Positions 19,577-27,541 of a DNA stretch of 64,000 nt are shown here, piece after piece (position 1 is the first letter of the stretch; each line of letters starts with the position of its first letter). The DNA lies in the NCBI GenBank assembly GCA_963777165.1, contig CAVZPO010000001.1, positions 61,460-125,459 of the forward strand, written 5' to 3'. Position numbers and translations under genes: made by a program. This DNA is from DYJB01 sp963777165. Its GTDB lineage: Bacteria > Chloroflexota > Anaerolineae > Anaerolineales > E44-bin32. The notes beneath the pieces are model-generated. The model was not told the origin of the DNA. It searched no databases and saw only the letters and a list, made by a program, of their open reading frames with translations.

Positions 19577-21516
19577 CGGGCCTCGAGCGCCACTTCAGTC
19601 CGGCGGGCCGGGCTGCGCACCTCAGGGCACTCCCAGGTTTCGCCCGGATGCTCGCGGCGCAGTGCGGCGAACTTGGGCAGGATGCCGCAGGCGAAACACC
19701 GCTCCCGGCAGTCCACGCGCGTTCTCCCCTGCAGGCTCCACAGATAGTCTTCCGTCAGGAATGACTTGTGCACGCCGGCATCGATGACATCCCACGGCAG
19801 CGTCTCGTCGATGGGGCGTTCGCGGTGCGTGTAGAACGAGGGATCGAGCCCGGCGGCTTCGAAGCCCTGCTTCCAGGCTTCCTGGTTGAAGTGCTCCTGC
19901 CACGCGTCGAAGCGCGCCCCGCGCCGCCAGGCCTCCAGCACGACCTTCCCCATGCGCCGATCGCCACGCGACAACCAGGCCTCGAGCAGCGTTTCCTCCG
20001 GCTGCGTCCAGCTGAGTTTGAGCCCCGGGCCGCGCAGCGCGCCCTTGAGCAGCGCCTGTTTGGCCCGGATGCTTTCCAACGAGTCGCACGGCACCCACTG
20101 GAACGGGGTGTGAGGCTTGGGGATGAAAGTGCTCACCCCGGCGTGGACGGAAGCGCGCGGTCCGATGAGCTTGCGGCCTTCGGCCAGGACGGCCCGGGAG
20201 AGGTCGGCGATGGCTTGCACGTCCTCGAGCGTTTCGGATGGATGGCCGATCATGAAGTACAGCTTGATCAGGTGCCATCCGCGCCGGTAGATCTCGCGCG
20301 CCGTCGTCAGCACCTGCTCGGTGGACACCGGCTTGTTGATGATCTCACGCATGCGTTCTGTGGCGGCCTCGGGGGCCAGGGTGAACCCGGAGCGCGACGC
20401 CTCCCCCTGCAGGAGGTCCATCAGCTCGACGCTGAACGACTCGATGCGCAGGGAGGGCAGGTTGATGTTGAGGTGGCGGCCGGCGAAGCGGGCGCTGACC
20501 TGCCGCACGAGCTCGAGGATGTCGTCGTAGTCTGACGACGAGAGTGACAGCAGCCCAACCTCCTCGTACCCGGTCTGCGCCAGGCCCTGCTCGATGGCGT
20601 CAACGACCTCGGCCACCGGCCGCTCGCGGACCGGCCGGGTGATCATCCCGGCCTGACAGAACCGGCAGCCGCGCGTGCAGCCACGCTGGATCTCGATTGG
20701 GATCCGGTTGTGCGTCACGTCGATGTAGGGCACGATGAAACGGGTTAGGGGCGGAGGCAGGCGCGGGACGATGCGCTTGAGTACCGGGAGGCGCGCCTCC
20801 GGTGCCTTTGGCTCGATGCGATCGACCGTCCCTTCCACTGTGTAGGCCACGTGGTAGAGCGATGGGACATACACGCCGCGCACACCGGCCAGGCGACGCA
20901 GCAGCGCCGACCTCGGCTGGCCGGAGGCCTTCCACTCAAGCAGCGTGTGGGCAACCTCCAGGATCGCGTCTTCGCCCTCGCCGATCACGAATGCGTCGAT
21001 GAAATCGGACATCGGCTCCGGGTTCAGGGTCGCGTGCCCGCCGGCGATGACCAGCGGATCGTTGTCGCCACGATCGGCGGTCAGCAAGGGCACCCCCCCC
21101 AGGTCGAGCACCGAGAGGGCGTTGGTGTACAGCGTCTCGTAGGGGAGCGAGATCCCGATCAGATCGAACGCGTGCAGTGGGTGCTTGGATTCCAGGCCGA
21201 ACAGCGGAAGGTCGGCAGCGCGCAGCGCCGCCTCCATGTCCGGCCAGGGGGAGAAGACGCGCTCGGCCAGCATGTCCGGCTGTCGGTTGAGGATGTCGTA
21301 CAAGATCGCCAGGCCAAGGTTGGACATCCCCAGGTCATACACGTCGGGGAAGACCAGGGCGGCACGCAGCGGCGTCGCATCCCAATCCTTGACGATCTGA
21401 TTGAGCTCGCCGCCGGCGTAGCGTCCGGGCTTCTGGACGCGCGGCAACAATCGGGGAAGGGCGGCCACGATGTCATTCGCAGACCGACTGCGTTCGTCAA
21501 CCGAATTCGGAGCCAT
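19573..21516 (-). CDS. TIGR03960-family B12-binding-domain radical SAM protein
   Basis: A 647-aa protein with an N-terminal cobalamin-binding-like domain (about 50-200) and a radical SAM core carrying C280-x3-C284-x2-C287 in RGCTRGCRFCQAG. Later blocks SLSSSDYDDI, LAPEAATERMREIINK and LIKLYFMIGHPSET are typical of the family. Near the C-terminus RVDCRERCFACGILPKF adds a further cysteine cluster. It should bind a 4Fe-4S cluster and cleave SAM. A -10-like TATGAT lies at 21534-21529, about 12 nt before the start of the ATG. Coupled to the DUF2344 gene; the reaction is unknown. Confidence 0.88.
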   Translation of the reverse strand: MAPNSVDERSRSANDIVAALPRLLPRVQKPGRYAGGELNQIVKDWDATPLRAALVFPDVYDLGMSNLGLAILYDILNRQPDMLAERVFSPWPDMEAALRAADLPLFGLESKHPLHAFDLIGISLPYETLYTNALSVLDLGGVPLLTADRGDNDPLVIAGGHATLNPEPMSDFIDAFVIGEGEDAILEVAHTLLEWKASGQPRSALLRRLAGVRGVYVPSLYHVAYTVEGTVDRIEPKAPEARLPVLKRIVPRLPPPLTRFIVPYIDVTHNRIPIEIQRGCTRGCRFCQAGMITRPVRERPVAEVVDAIEQGLAQTGYEEVGLLSLSSSDYDDILELVRQVSARFAGRHLNINLPSLRIESFSVELMDLLQGEASRSGFTLAPEAATERMREIINKPVSTEQVLTTAREIYRRGWHLIKLYFMIGHPSETLEDVQAIADLSRAVLAEGRKLIGPRASVHAGVSTFIPKPHTPFQWVPCDSLESIRAKQALLKGALRGPGLKLSWTQPEETLLEAWLSRGDRRMGKVVLEAWRRGARFDAWQEHFNQEAWKQGFEAAGLDPSFYTHRERPIDETLPWDVIDAGVHKSFLTEDYLWSLQGRTRVDCRERCFACGILPKFAALRREHPGETWECPEVRSPARRTEVALEAR

Positions 21517-21626
21517 ATGGTGATGTTATCATACCCGGACAAGGCGCCTCGAACTGCAGGCAACAGTCCGTAACAACTGCGACGCCCGCTCAGAACATCT
21601 CTCGCTGGGCGCCCCAGGAGGCCAGG

Positions 21627-21923
21627 ATGGCTGGAGCAAAACCCGTCCGATCGCCACGCCCGCGCCATCCGATGCCGCCCTCGATCCGCAAGATGCTGAT
21701 CGCCAGGGGTCTGATGGCTGCCTACCGATTACGTCCTGCTTACCAAAGGAACGATTACCTCGGGTGGATCGAACGCGGAAGGCTTGAGTTGACCCGACAG
21801 CGTCGGCTGGCGCAGATGCTCGAGGAGCTCGCTCGAGGCGACCGATACATGAAGATGGCGTGGCGGCCCCCGGCGGCGCGCGTTGTGCGTCGGAGCCGGG
21901 TAAAACTTCGGTCCACCCGTTGA
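21627..21923 (+). CDS. YdeI/OmpD-associated family small protein
   Basis: A 98-aa basic protein whose middle (PAYQRNDYLGWIERGRLELT, then QMLEELARGDRYMKM) matches the C-terminal domain of YdeI/OmpD-associated proteins (bacteriocin-protection-like). Only this C-terminal module is present, so it is short for the family. A good SD (CAGGAGG) precedes the ATG. The -35 element of the tRNA-Glu promoter overlaps its stop codon. Function unclear. Confidence 0.7.
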   Translation: MAGAKPVRSPRPRHPMPPSIRKMLIARGLMAAYRLRPAYQRNDYLGWIERGRLELTRQRRLAQMLEELARGDRYMKMAWRPPAARVVRRSRVKLRSTR

Positions 21924-21949
21924 CGGCCGCGCGCGCTCCATGGTAACAT
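21920..21949 (+). promoter_or_regulatory. Promoter of tRNA-Glu
   Basis: TTGACG (21920-21925), 18-nt spacer, TAACAT (21944-21949); the tRNA starts 12 nt after the -10 element. Confidence 0.6.
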
Positions 21950-21961
21950 TCGGCCCGCTGG

Positions 21962-22034
21962 GCCCCCATCGTCTAGTGGCCCAGGACGTGGCCCTCTCAA
22001 GGCCAAAACGGGGGTTCGAAACCCCCTGGGGGCA
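21962..22034 (+). tRNA. tRNA-Glu (anticodon CTC)
   Basis: 73-nt cloverleaf: acceptor GCCCCCA/TGGGGGC, D-arm GTC/GAC, anticodon arm TGGCC-CTCTCAA-GGCCA, T-arm GGGGG-TTCGAAA-CCCCC. The loop centre CTC reads GAG. The discriminator is A, and CCA is not encoded, unlike the tRNA-Arg in this window. Confidence 0.95.
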
Positions 22035-22038
22035 CTCG

Positions 22039-22063
22039 GAAGGCCGGCGATTTGCCGGCCTTC
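22039..22063 (+). terminator. tRNA-Glu terminator hairpin
   Basis: Perfect 10-bp stem GAAGGCCGGC / GCCGGCCTTC with a 5-nt loop starting 5 nt after the tRNA; a weak T/C-rich tail follows. Confidence 0.7.
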
Positions 22064-22388
22064 GCTGCTCCTACGCCGGTGTGGTTCCTCACGTTGCTCC
22101 TTTCCCATGCAGCATTACCGGGTCGAGCCAGCCGGCGCGGAACACCGTTTCGAGGGATCAAGGCAACCTGCCCGGAGAGGGATGCGCACGGATCCCACGC
22201 CCACCAATCCCAAACGCGCCCGGACCGAATCGACTCCCCTCATCGGTCGCGACAGGATCACCTGCCGCGACCGCGGGCGTCCTGAGTCCAGATAGAATAG
22301 GGCGGCACGCCGGGTGCGACCCTGAGGCCGAGCGCGCACAGCCCTCGCCCAGTCGATCCGAACTTCGCTTGGCGGACAAGTCACCGGA
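22064..22388. other. 325-nt gap with one strong hairpin
   Basis: No gene seen. A hairpin at 22245-22272 has a 7-bp GGTCGCG/CGCGACC stem, a 1x1 mismatch and an inner CAGG-ATCA-CCTG stem. A TAGAAT at 22293-22298 may be the -10 of the following membrane protein gene, but no good -35 is visible. Confidence 0.5.
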
Positions 22389-22835
22389 ATGAGACCTGCG
22401 GATTCCCAGACAGCCTCGACCCGCCTCCCACGACGGCGCATGATGTGGACTGAGCGCTTCCTGGTTGGGGCCATGCTCGCCCTGGCGATGTTCAGCCTCG
22501 AGGCGGGCCTGGGACAGATCGCCCTGGCGCGGGATGCGGCTTGCCATGCCGAGGCGCCGTCGCTCCGTGTGGGCCCGCCGGGCGGCACCGGCTGCATGTC
22601 CGATTTCCTGCTGGCCGGCACTAAGTCCCTGGCGTGGGGTCCGGCCGGACCATTCCTGCGCGAGGCGCCCATGCTGGCCGCGTGGGCTCTCAGCGGGGCC
22701 TTGTATGCGCTGCTGGGGGGCGTGTGCGCCCAGCTCACGCCGGGATGGGCTGTGGGCACCTACCTGGGCGTGCACGCCTTCCTGCTGGCCGCCGTTGCCT
22801 TCCTGACATACATCGCACAGTACGTGACCCTGTGA
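22389..22835 (+). CDS. Small membrane protein of unknown function
   Basis: A 148-aa protein with three hydrophobic stretches (about 26-47, 94-114, 121-146) joined by a loop with two Cys (ACHAEAP and GTGCMSDF) that could form a disulfide outside the cell. ATGs at 22440 and 22443 (MMWTERFLV) are alternative starts and would place the first helix at the very N-terminus, which seems more natural. No family is recognised. It precedes the phosphatase-like gene by 37 nt and may be in one transcript with it. Confidence 0.55.
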   Translation: MRPADSQTASTRLPRRRMMWTERFLVGAMLALAMFSLEAGLGQIALARDAACHAEAPSLRVGPPGGTGCMSDFLLAGTKSLAWGPAGPFLREAPMLAAWALSGALYALLGGVCAQLTPGWAVGTYLGVHAFLLAAVAFLTYIAQYVTL

Positions 22836-22872
22836 CCCAACCAGTGCCAGGCATTCGATCGGGCGACCTTTC

Positions 22873-23397
22873 ATGGGATTGATCGAACCAGCCGAAATGC
22901 CCGGCGTCGCGGGGACGACCGTCCCGCGATCTTTCTACCTTGTGACGCGCGATCCGGCGCCGCTCGCCGGAATGGAGTACCCGGACTGGAAGGGCTTCTC
23001 GTGGGCAAGTCTCGCCGGCCTCGGTCTGGAGCACGTCGTCTGTCTCACCGACGAGGTGTGTCCCTATGACCCCGCGCCGCTGCGTCTGCTGCTCCCCATC
23101 CGCTTGCAGGATCTCATCGGGGGTGCTGCGCCGGACGATCCCGTCGTGGAGGAGCGACGTGTTCGGCAAGCGGCGCTGGCTGTGCTGGGCAAGCTGCGCG
23201 GGGGCGAGGGGGTGGTGGTCCACTGCGCGGGGGGCACCGGGCGAACAGGGACGGTCCTCGGGTGCGCCCTGCGAGGACTGGGATACGCCTCGAACGAAGT
23301 GCTCAGCTACCTGGACCGGCTGACCAAAGCGCGCGGGCGCCAGGGTTGGCCGGAATCCGAATGGCAGGCGACGATGGTGCGGCAGTTCATGCCGTAA
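22873..23397 (+). CDS. Dual-specificity/tyrosine phosphatase-like protein
   Basis: A 174-aa protein with the cysteine-phosphatase loop HCAGGTGRTGT (H117-C118-x5-R124), the catalytic signature of protein tyrosine and dual-specificity phosphatases. The N-terminal half lacks the MBL or other accessory domains. A Leu/Asp-rich segment with LPIRLQDLIGG precedes the loop, and the helical tail LSYLDRLTKARGRQGWPES resembles the end of atypical DSPs. Likely cytoplasmic; substrate unknown (phosphoprotein, phospho-sugar or nucleotide are all possible). Confidence 0.78.
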   Translation: MGLIEPAEMPGVAGTTVPRSFYLVTRDPAPLAGMEYPDWKGFSWASLAGLGLEHVVCLTDEVCPYDPAPLRLLLPIRLQDLIGGAAPDDPVVEERRVRQAALAVLGKLRGGEGVVVHCAGGTGRTGTVLGCALRGLGYASNEVLSYLDRLTKARGRQGWPESEWQATMVRQFMP

Positions 23398-23449
23398 AAG
23401 CGGACGAGGGCGAGGGCCGTGCGCGAGGCGGTGCAGTGCGCTGAATGCG

Positions 23450-23476
23450 AAGGGCCGGCCCATGGGGCCGGCCCTT
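23450..23476. terminator. 12-bp perfect hairpin after phosphatase gene
   Basis: Perfect 12-bp stem AAGGGCCGGCCC / GGGCCGGCCCTT with a 3-nt loop, 53 nt after the phosphatase stop. It can also end transcription coming from queA on the other strand. Confidence 0.65.
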
Positions 23477-23481
23477 GCTGC

Positions 23482-23523
23482 GCTGCGGCATCCTCACGCG
23501 TTCGTGAGGAGGGATGCCGCAGC
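23482..23523. repeat. Long imperfect hairpin next to queA 3' end
   Basis: GCTGCGGCATC pairs with GATGCCGCAGC and CTCACG with CGTGAG, leaving a GAGG bulge and a 4-nt loop. It is a separate structure from the terminator 6 nt away and overlaps the end of a 17-codon open frame on the minus strand. Confidence 0.6.
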
Positions 23524-23547
23524 GCTAAGACGACCACTAGTACTCAT
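23494..23547 (-). CDS. Possible 17-aa small ORF with strong SD
   Basis: On the minus strand a near-perfect Shine-Dalgarno (GGAGGTGATG, 23562-23553) lies a few bases before ATG 23547. The frame encodes MSTSGRLSAAASLLTNA and ends inside the long hairpin. It lies about 130 nt downstream of the queA stop on the same strand. It could be a genuine mini-gene, a leader, or chance. No family is recognised. Confidence 0.3.
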   Translation of the reverse strand: MSTSGRLSAAASLLTNA

Positions 23548-23679
23548 CAGGGCATCACCTCCTCTTCGTGAAGGATAGCTTGGGAAGGTACGGACGGAGT
23601 ATGGCACATGCGCCGCACCCTGTCAACCGGCACCTTCGGCCGAACTGACAGGTGGCTCTGCGGCTGTCCGGTCGGGAAA

Positions 23680-24702
23680 CTAGACGATCAGCATCGCGTC
23701 CCCGAACGAGTAGAAGCGGTAGCCCATCTTTTTGGCCGTCTCGTACGCCTCGAGGATCCGCTCGCGTCCTGCAAAGGCCGAGACAAGCATGAGCAATGTC
23801 GACCGTGGGAGATGGAAGTTGGTGATCATCCTATCGACGGCGAGGAAGGTGTGGCCGGGGAGGATGTACAGGTCCGTGGGGGCTTCGAAGGGCGCGACGA
23901 CCTGTCCCTCGGCGGCATGCAGCGCAGCGGTCTCGAGCGTGCGGACACTGGTCGTCCCGACGGCGAGGATCCGGCCTCCCGCGTGGCGCACCGTCTGCAG
24001 CGTTGCAGCGGCCGCCGTATCCAATTGGCACCACTCGGTATGGATCGCATGGTCTTCAACCACGCCTTCGGTTACCGGGGCGAAGGTGTCCAGCCCGATA
24101 TGCAGCGTCAAGCGGACCACGTGGACGCCGAGCTCCTCGACCTGCTGAAGCAACTTCGGCGTGAAGTGCAGGCCGGCCGTCGGTGCCGCCGCCGAGCCGG
24201 GGAGCCGGGCGAAGACGGTCTGGTACTCGTCCGACGATTGCAGCGGGGCGTGGATGTAGGGCGGTAGCGGCATCTCGCCCAGGGTCTCGAGCTGCGGCGA
24301 GAGGGGCTGGGAGAAGCGCAGTGCGCGCCGCGGCCCCCCGAGGTCTTCGAGCACTTCGACTTCGGGGCCGCCTTCGATGATCAACCGGCGGCCCGGTCGG
24401 ACGGCCTTGCCGCCGACCAGCGCCTCCCAGACCTGAGGTTCGAGACGGCGCAGCAGGAGCAGCTCCACGCGCCCGCCGCCGGGGGTCTTGCGGGCATGCA
24501 AGCGGGCGGGGATAACCCGCGTCTCGTTCAACACCAGCGCGTCGCCCCGGCGCAGGTACTCTGGCAGGTCGGCGAACGTCCGGTGCTCGATCGGCGTTCC
24601 GTCGCGTGGCAAGACCATCAGGCGCGACGAGTTGCGCGGCGAGGCCGGACGCTGGGCGATCAACTCCGGCGGCAGGATGTAGTCAAAGTCGGCGGTGCGC
24701 AC
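23680..24702 (-). CDS. queA: tRNA preQ1(34) S-adenosylmethionine ribosyltransferase-isomerase
   Basis: A 340-aa QueA that transfers the ribosyl part of SAM to preQ1 in tRNA to make epoxyqueuosine. Typical blocks: FDYILPPELIAQRPASPRNSSRL at the start (in pieces), VLNETRVIPARL, PPYIHAPL, YQTVFARLPGSAAAPTAGLHFT and TNFHLPRSTLLMLVSAFAGRE. Full length for the family. It starts 4 nt after the DUF2905 stop and belongs to the ruvB-DUF2905-queA unit, an arrangement seen in several phyla. Confidence 0.95.
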   Translation of the reverse strand: MRTADFDYILPPELIAQRPASPRNSSRLMVLPRDGTPIEHRTFADLPEYLRRGDALVLNETRVIPARLHARKTPGGGRVELLLLRRLEPQVWEALVGGKAVRPGRRLIIEGGPEVEVLEDLGGPRRALRFSQPLSPQLETLGEMPLPPYIHAPLQSSDEYQTVFARLPGSAAAPTAGLHFTPKLLQQVEELGVHVVRLTLHIGLDTFAPVTEGVVEDHAIHTEWCQLDTAAAATLQTVRHAGGRILAVGTTSVRTLETAALHAAEGQVVAPFEAPTDLYILPGHTFLAVDRMITNFHLPRSTLLMLVSAFAGRERILEAYETAKKMGYRFYSFGDAMLIV

Positions 24703-24706
24703 TGGC

Positions 24707-24949
24707 CTACTTGTGGGGCAGGCGAAGAATCAGGTTGACCAGCAGCGTGAGAACGATGCTGAGGATCAGCGAGGTGGCAAGGGGGATGAAGCATGATCCG
24801 CCGCCGAAGGAGAAGGTCATGTCTCCGGGGAGTCGCCCCAAGGCCACGCCTGATCGGCCGAGGAGCCACACGACGACGCCGGCGACGGCGACCCCGAGGC
24901 CGAGGAGGATCAGCCAGCGCGCCAGCGTGTTGGGATCCGGCATATGCAT
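24707..24949 (-). CDS. DUF2905 small membrane protein
   Basis: An 80-aa protein with two transmembrane helices separated by GRLPGDMTFSFGGGSCFIPLA, the hallmark stretch of DUF2905. ATG 24943 is an alternative start. It lies between ruvB and queA (14 and 4 nt gaps), a conserved arrangement; the function is unknown. Confidence 0.85.
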   Translation of the reverse strand: MHMPDPNTLARWLILLGLGVAVAGVVVWLLGRSGVALGRLPGDMTFSFGGGSCFIPLATSLILSIVLTLLVNLILRLPHK

Positions 24950-24963
24950 CCCTCGGGGAGGCC

Positions 24964-25998
24964 TCAGATTTCAGGCAGCCGCGGCTGCGGCGTGGCGGGG
25001 GCCGGCAGGCCGAGGTGCTCGTAGGCGCGCGGGGTGGCGATCCGGCCCTGCGGCGTCCGGTCGATGAACCCAAGCTGCAACAGGTAAGGCTCGACGACGT
25101 CCATGATCGTGTCCGGCTCTTCGCTCATCGAGGCGGCGATGGTTTGCAGGCCGACGGGGCCGCCGCCGAACTTAACGATGATCGTGTCCAGCACGCGTCG
25201 GTCGGCGTCATCCAGTCCAAGGGCGTCGATATCGAGCAGGGCCAGGGCGTCGCCGGCCACTTGCCGGTCGATCACCTTGCCGTGGACTCGCACCTCAGCG
25301 AAGTCGCGCACGCGGCGCAGCAAGCGCAGGGCGACGCGCGGCGTGCCGCGCGCCCGCCGGGCGATTTCGTCGATCCCACCTGGATCGATCGTGACGTGGA
25401 ACACGTCGCCGGCGCGGGCGACGATCGCCTGCATCGACTCCGGGTCGTAGAAATCCAGGTGATACGTGGCGCCAAACCGGGTTCGCAGAGGTGCCGAGAG
25501 CAGCGCCGGTCGAGTCGTAGCACCGACGATGCTGAACGGAGGCAGCTGCAGCCGGATCGAGCGCGCCCCGGGACCTTTGCCGATCACGATGTCCAGCGCG
25601 AAGTCCTCCATCGCCGGATAGAGCACTTCTTCGACGGCGCGTCCCAGGCGGTGAATCTCGTCGATGAACAGGATGTCATTCGGCTGCAAGTTGGTCAGCA
25701 ACGCTGCCAGGTCCCCGGCGCGTTCGATGGCCGGACCGGAGGTGACGCGTAGGTTGACGCCCATCTCGTGCGACAGGATGTGCGCCAGCGTGGTCTTGCC
25801 CAGGCCGGGTGGGCCGTAGAACAGGACGTGGTCGAGCGGTTCGCTGCGGCTCTTGGCTGCCCGGATCAAGATCCCCAGGTTCTCTTTGACCCGTTCCTGG
25901 CCGATGAGCTGCGCCAGGCGGCGCGGCCGAAGCGTGACCTCGTCCTGGTCCTCCGGCTGCTCCTGCTTGGCGATCACGCGTTCTTCGGGGGAGGTCAC
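24964..25998 (-). CDS. ruvB: Holliday junction branch migration helicase RuvB
   Basis: A 344-aa AAA+ motor that drives branch migration with RuvA. It has LRPRRLAQLIGQERVKENL, Walker A GPPGLGKTT, Walker B DILFIDEIHRL, sensor VGATTRPALLSAPLRTRFG and the C-terminal winged-helix (GGGPVGLQTIAASMSEEPDT, then YLLQLGFIDRTPQGR). I chose GTG 25998 over an upstream in-frame start at 26043 because a -10 element (26011-26006) sits 7 nt before it. Transcription would then begin at or next to the GTG, giving a leaderless message. Confidence 0.93.
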   Translation of the reverse strand: MTSPEERVIAKQEQPEDQDEVTLRPRRLAQLIGQERVKENLGILIRAAKSRSEPLDHVLFYGPPGLGKTTLAHILSHEMGVNLRVTSGPAIERAGDLAALLTNLQPNDILFIDEIHRLGRAVEEVLYPAMEDFALDIVIGKGPGARSIRLQLPPFSIVGATTRPALLSAPLRTRFGATYHLDFYDPESMQAIVARAGDVFHVTIDPGGIDEIARRARGTPRVALRLLRRVRDFAEVRVHGKVIDRQVAGDALALLDIDALGLDDADRRVLDTIIVKFGGGPVGLQTIAASMSEEPDTIMDVVEPYLLQLGFIDRTPQGRIATPRAYEHLGLPAPATPQPRLPEI

Positions 25999-26005
25999 GC
26001 CGCGG

Positions 26006-26033
26006 ATTATACCGGATTGCCCGCATCCTTCAA
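26006..26033 (-). promoter_or_regulatory. ruvB-DUF2905-queA promoter, probably leaderless
   Basis: On the minus strand: TTGAAG (26033-26028), 16-nt spacer, TATAAT (26011-26006). The GTG of ruvB is at 25998, so the expected start of transcription coincides with the start codon. Confidence 0.65.
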
Positions 26034-26214
26034 CCGCAGCCACCGCCGGCGGGCGCAGCAGAGCTTCGAGGGCGCCTCAGCGGAGCATGACCCTACGCCC
26101 AGTTGACGGGCCGTGGCGAGGCTCCTATACTGGCGGCGGGCAGGTTGGGCAGGGGCGAGGGGAGGGGCCTCGCCCCTCGTGGGACGCCGCAATCAGCATG
26201 GGAGACAGCAAATC

Positions 26215-27177
26215 GTGATAGGGCTCGGGCTGCGTCAGGTGCAGGATGCGCTCAACCGCAAGGCGGATGAGATTCAGCGCGAGTTCGTGACCGCCAGCGA
26301 ACGCCTGGAGGAGATCAGCCGCATGCTCCTCGAGGCGAATGAAGACGAGCGACGGCCGCTGAAGGCTGAACATGCCGGGTTGCGGGAGCGCCAGCAAACG
26401 CTGGCGGATGAGATCAACCTGTGGCGCGAACGCGGGCGCCGCGTCCTCACCCAGCCCGGCCAGACCTTGCTGCGCACGTACCTCAACGACCTGCTGGCCC
26501 TGGAAGACCCTCGGATTACTCCGGCTGTCAAGCATGCTCTCTACCTGCTCGACGCCCCGGAAGACGAACTGGCGCGTCTGGCCGAGAATCCCCAGCGCGC
26601 GGCGACCGAGACGCCTGCCGCCAGGCTGCTCAAGCGTGCTCGGACCGAGTACGACATGCGCAGCACCGACCCGGATGCCCGACTGCGCACGGCGGTCGAG
26701 TTCGCCAATCGTGCCGGGATGGCGCAGGACGAGGACGCCATCCAGGAAATCGAAGAGGCGTTGAAGGACTCCGATCCCCTGGTGCGCGAGGTGGCGGCCC
26801 TGACGGCCATCCAGCTTCACAAGTTCCGGGCGCTGCGCATCGCCGACCTCGACGTCGCGCACCGCTCCACCCAGAAACTTGCACAGATCAAGTTCCCGGC
26901 CGCCATCCCCGTCCTGGTCGAAATCCTCGAGAAACCTAGGTCCGGGTTCGTGACCACCGAGTCCGGCTCGGAAGAACGCGACAACGCCCGGTCGCGGATG
27001 GTGGCCCTGCTTCGCCTGGTCGAATGGCACACCGGCGAGGCGCAGAAGGCGCTGCGAGCGCGGCAGTTCGATCGCGATCCCAATATCGTCAAGGCCGCGG
27101 CACGTGCCCTGGATCTTTTCCCGGGCGAATGGACCGGCCCGCTCAAGCCCACCGGGTCGCTCGGCACCAAAGGCTGA
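26215..27177 (+). CDS. Coiled-coil plus HEAT-like repeat protein
   Basis: A 320-aa hypothetical protein. Residues 5-85 are strongly coiled-coil (ALNRKADEIQREFVTASERL, RQQTLADEINLWRERGRRVL). The rest is helical, with HEAT-like repeats (SDPLVREVAALTAIQLH, FPAAIPVLVEILEKP, DPNIVKAAARALDLF). I placed the start at GTG 26215 after GGGAG because the upstream 34 codons are low-complexity and overlap a hairpin (26162-26178). No catalytic motif is seen; a scaffold role would fit. It precedes the valS leader. Confidence 0.65.
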   Translation: MIGLGLRQVQDALNRKADEIQREFVTASERLEEISRMLLEANEDERRPLKAEHAGLRERQQTLADEINLWRERGRRVLTQPGQTLLRTYLNDLLALEDPRITPAVKHALYLLDAPEDELARLAENPQRAATETPAARLLKRARTEYDMRSTDPDARLRTAVEFANRAGMAQDEDAIQEIEEALKDSDPLVREVAALTAIQLHKFRALRIADLDVAHRSTQKLAQIKFPAAIPVLVEILEKPRSGFVTTESGSEERDNARSRMVALLRLVEWHTGEAQKALRARQFDRDPNIVKAAARALDLFPGEWTGPLKPTGSLGTKG

Positions 27178-27201
27178 AGGCGGTTCGATCGGCGGCCGGG
27201 C

Positions 27202-27230
27202 TTGTTCGCCGTCTGGGCATCTGCTATACT
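27202..27230 (+). promoter_or_regulatory. valS promoter
   Basis: TTGTTC (27202-27207), 17-nt spacer, TATACT (27225-27230), immediately upstream of the T-box leader. Confidence 0.65.
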
Positions 27231-27236
27231 CAAAAG

Positions 27237-27507
27237 CAATCGAATAACGAACCCGGGAGGAGTAGGCCGGCGCAGGCTGTCAGAGAAGGTGGGCTGTTGC
27301 TGCGAGCCGCCGCTGCCGAAGCCGCCGAAGGTCGCCCGGGACTCCGCCGAAGAAATCCCCGGACGGGGGGAGTAGACCGGCGCGGGTAAGCCCGTTACAG
27401 CGTACTTCCCGTGTTGGCGGGAAGGCCAAGCGCACCGGCAACGGTGAAGCGAGGTGGTACCGCGGAGGCGAAGCCCTCCGTCCTCGTGGACGGTGGGCTA
27501 TTTGTTT
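27237..27507 (+). ncRNA. T-box riboswitch, valS leader
   Basis: About 270-nt leader between promoter and valS. The T-box core GAGGTGGTACCGCGG (27451-27465) is nearly consensus; its UGGU bulge would pair with ACCA of uncharged tRNA-Val (discriminator A). A terminator follows: GCCCTCCGTCC / GGACGGTGGGC with one mismatch and a TCGT loop (27473-27498), then TATTTGTTT. The conserved Stem I segment CAGAGAAGGTGGGCTG is at about 27281. Uncharged tRNA-Val should favour the antiterminator and valS expression. A GTC at 27331-27333 is a possible specifier codon but its position was not confirmed by folding. Confidence 0.85.
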
Positions 27508-27541
27508 GCCCCGCGAGCACCCCTCGAGAGGAGCGAAGACC

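Noticed and set aside
22064..22388. Second tRNA after tRNA-Glu
   Set aside because: The hairpin at 22245-22272 does not belong to a cloverleaf and no T-loop motif is present.
24793..25752. Long plus-strand frame opposite ruvB
   Set aside because: It mirrors ruvB codons; the minus strand shows an intact RuvB with all motifs.
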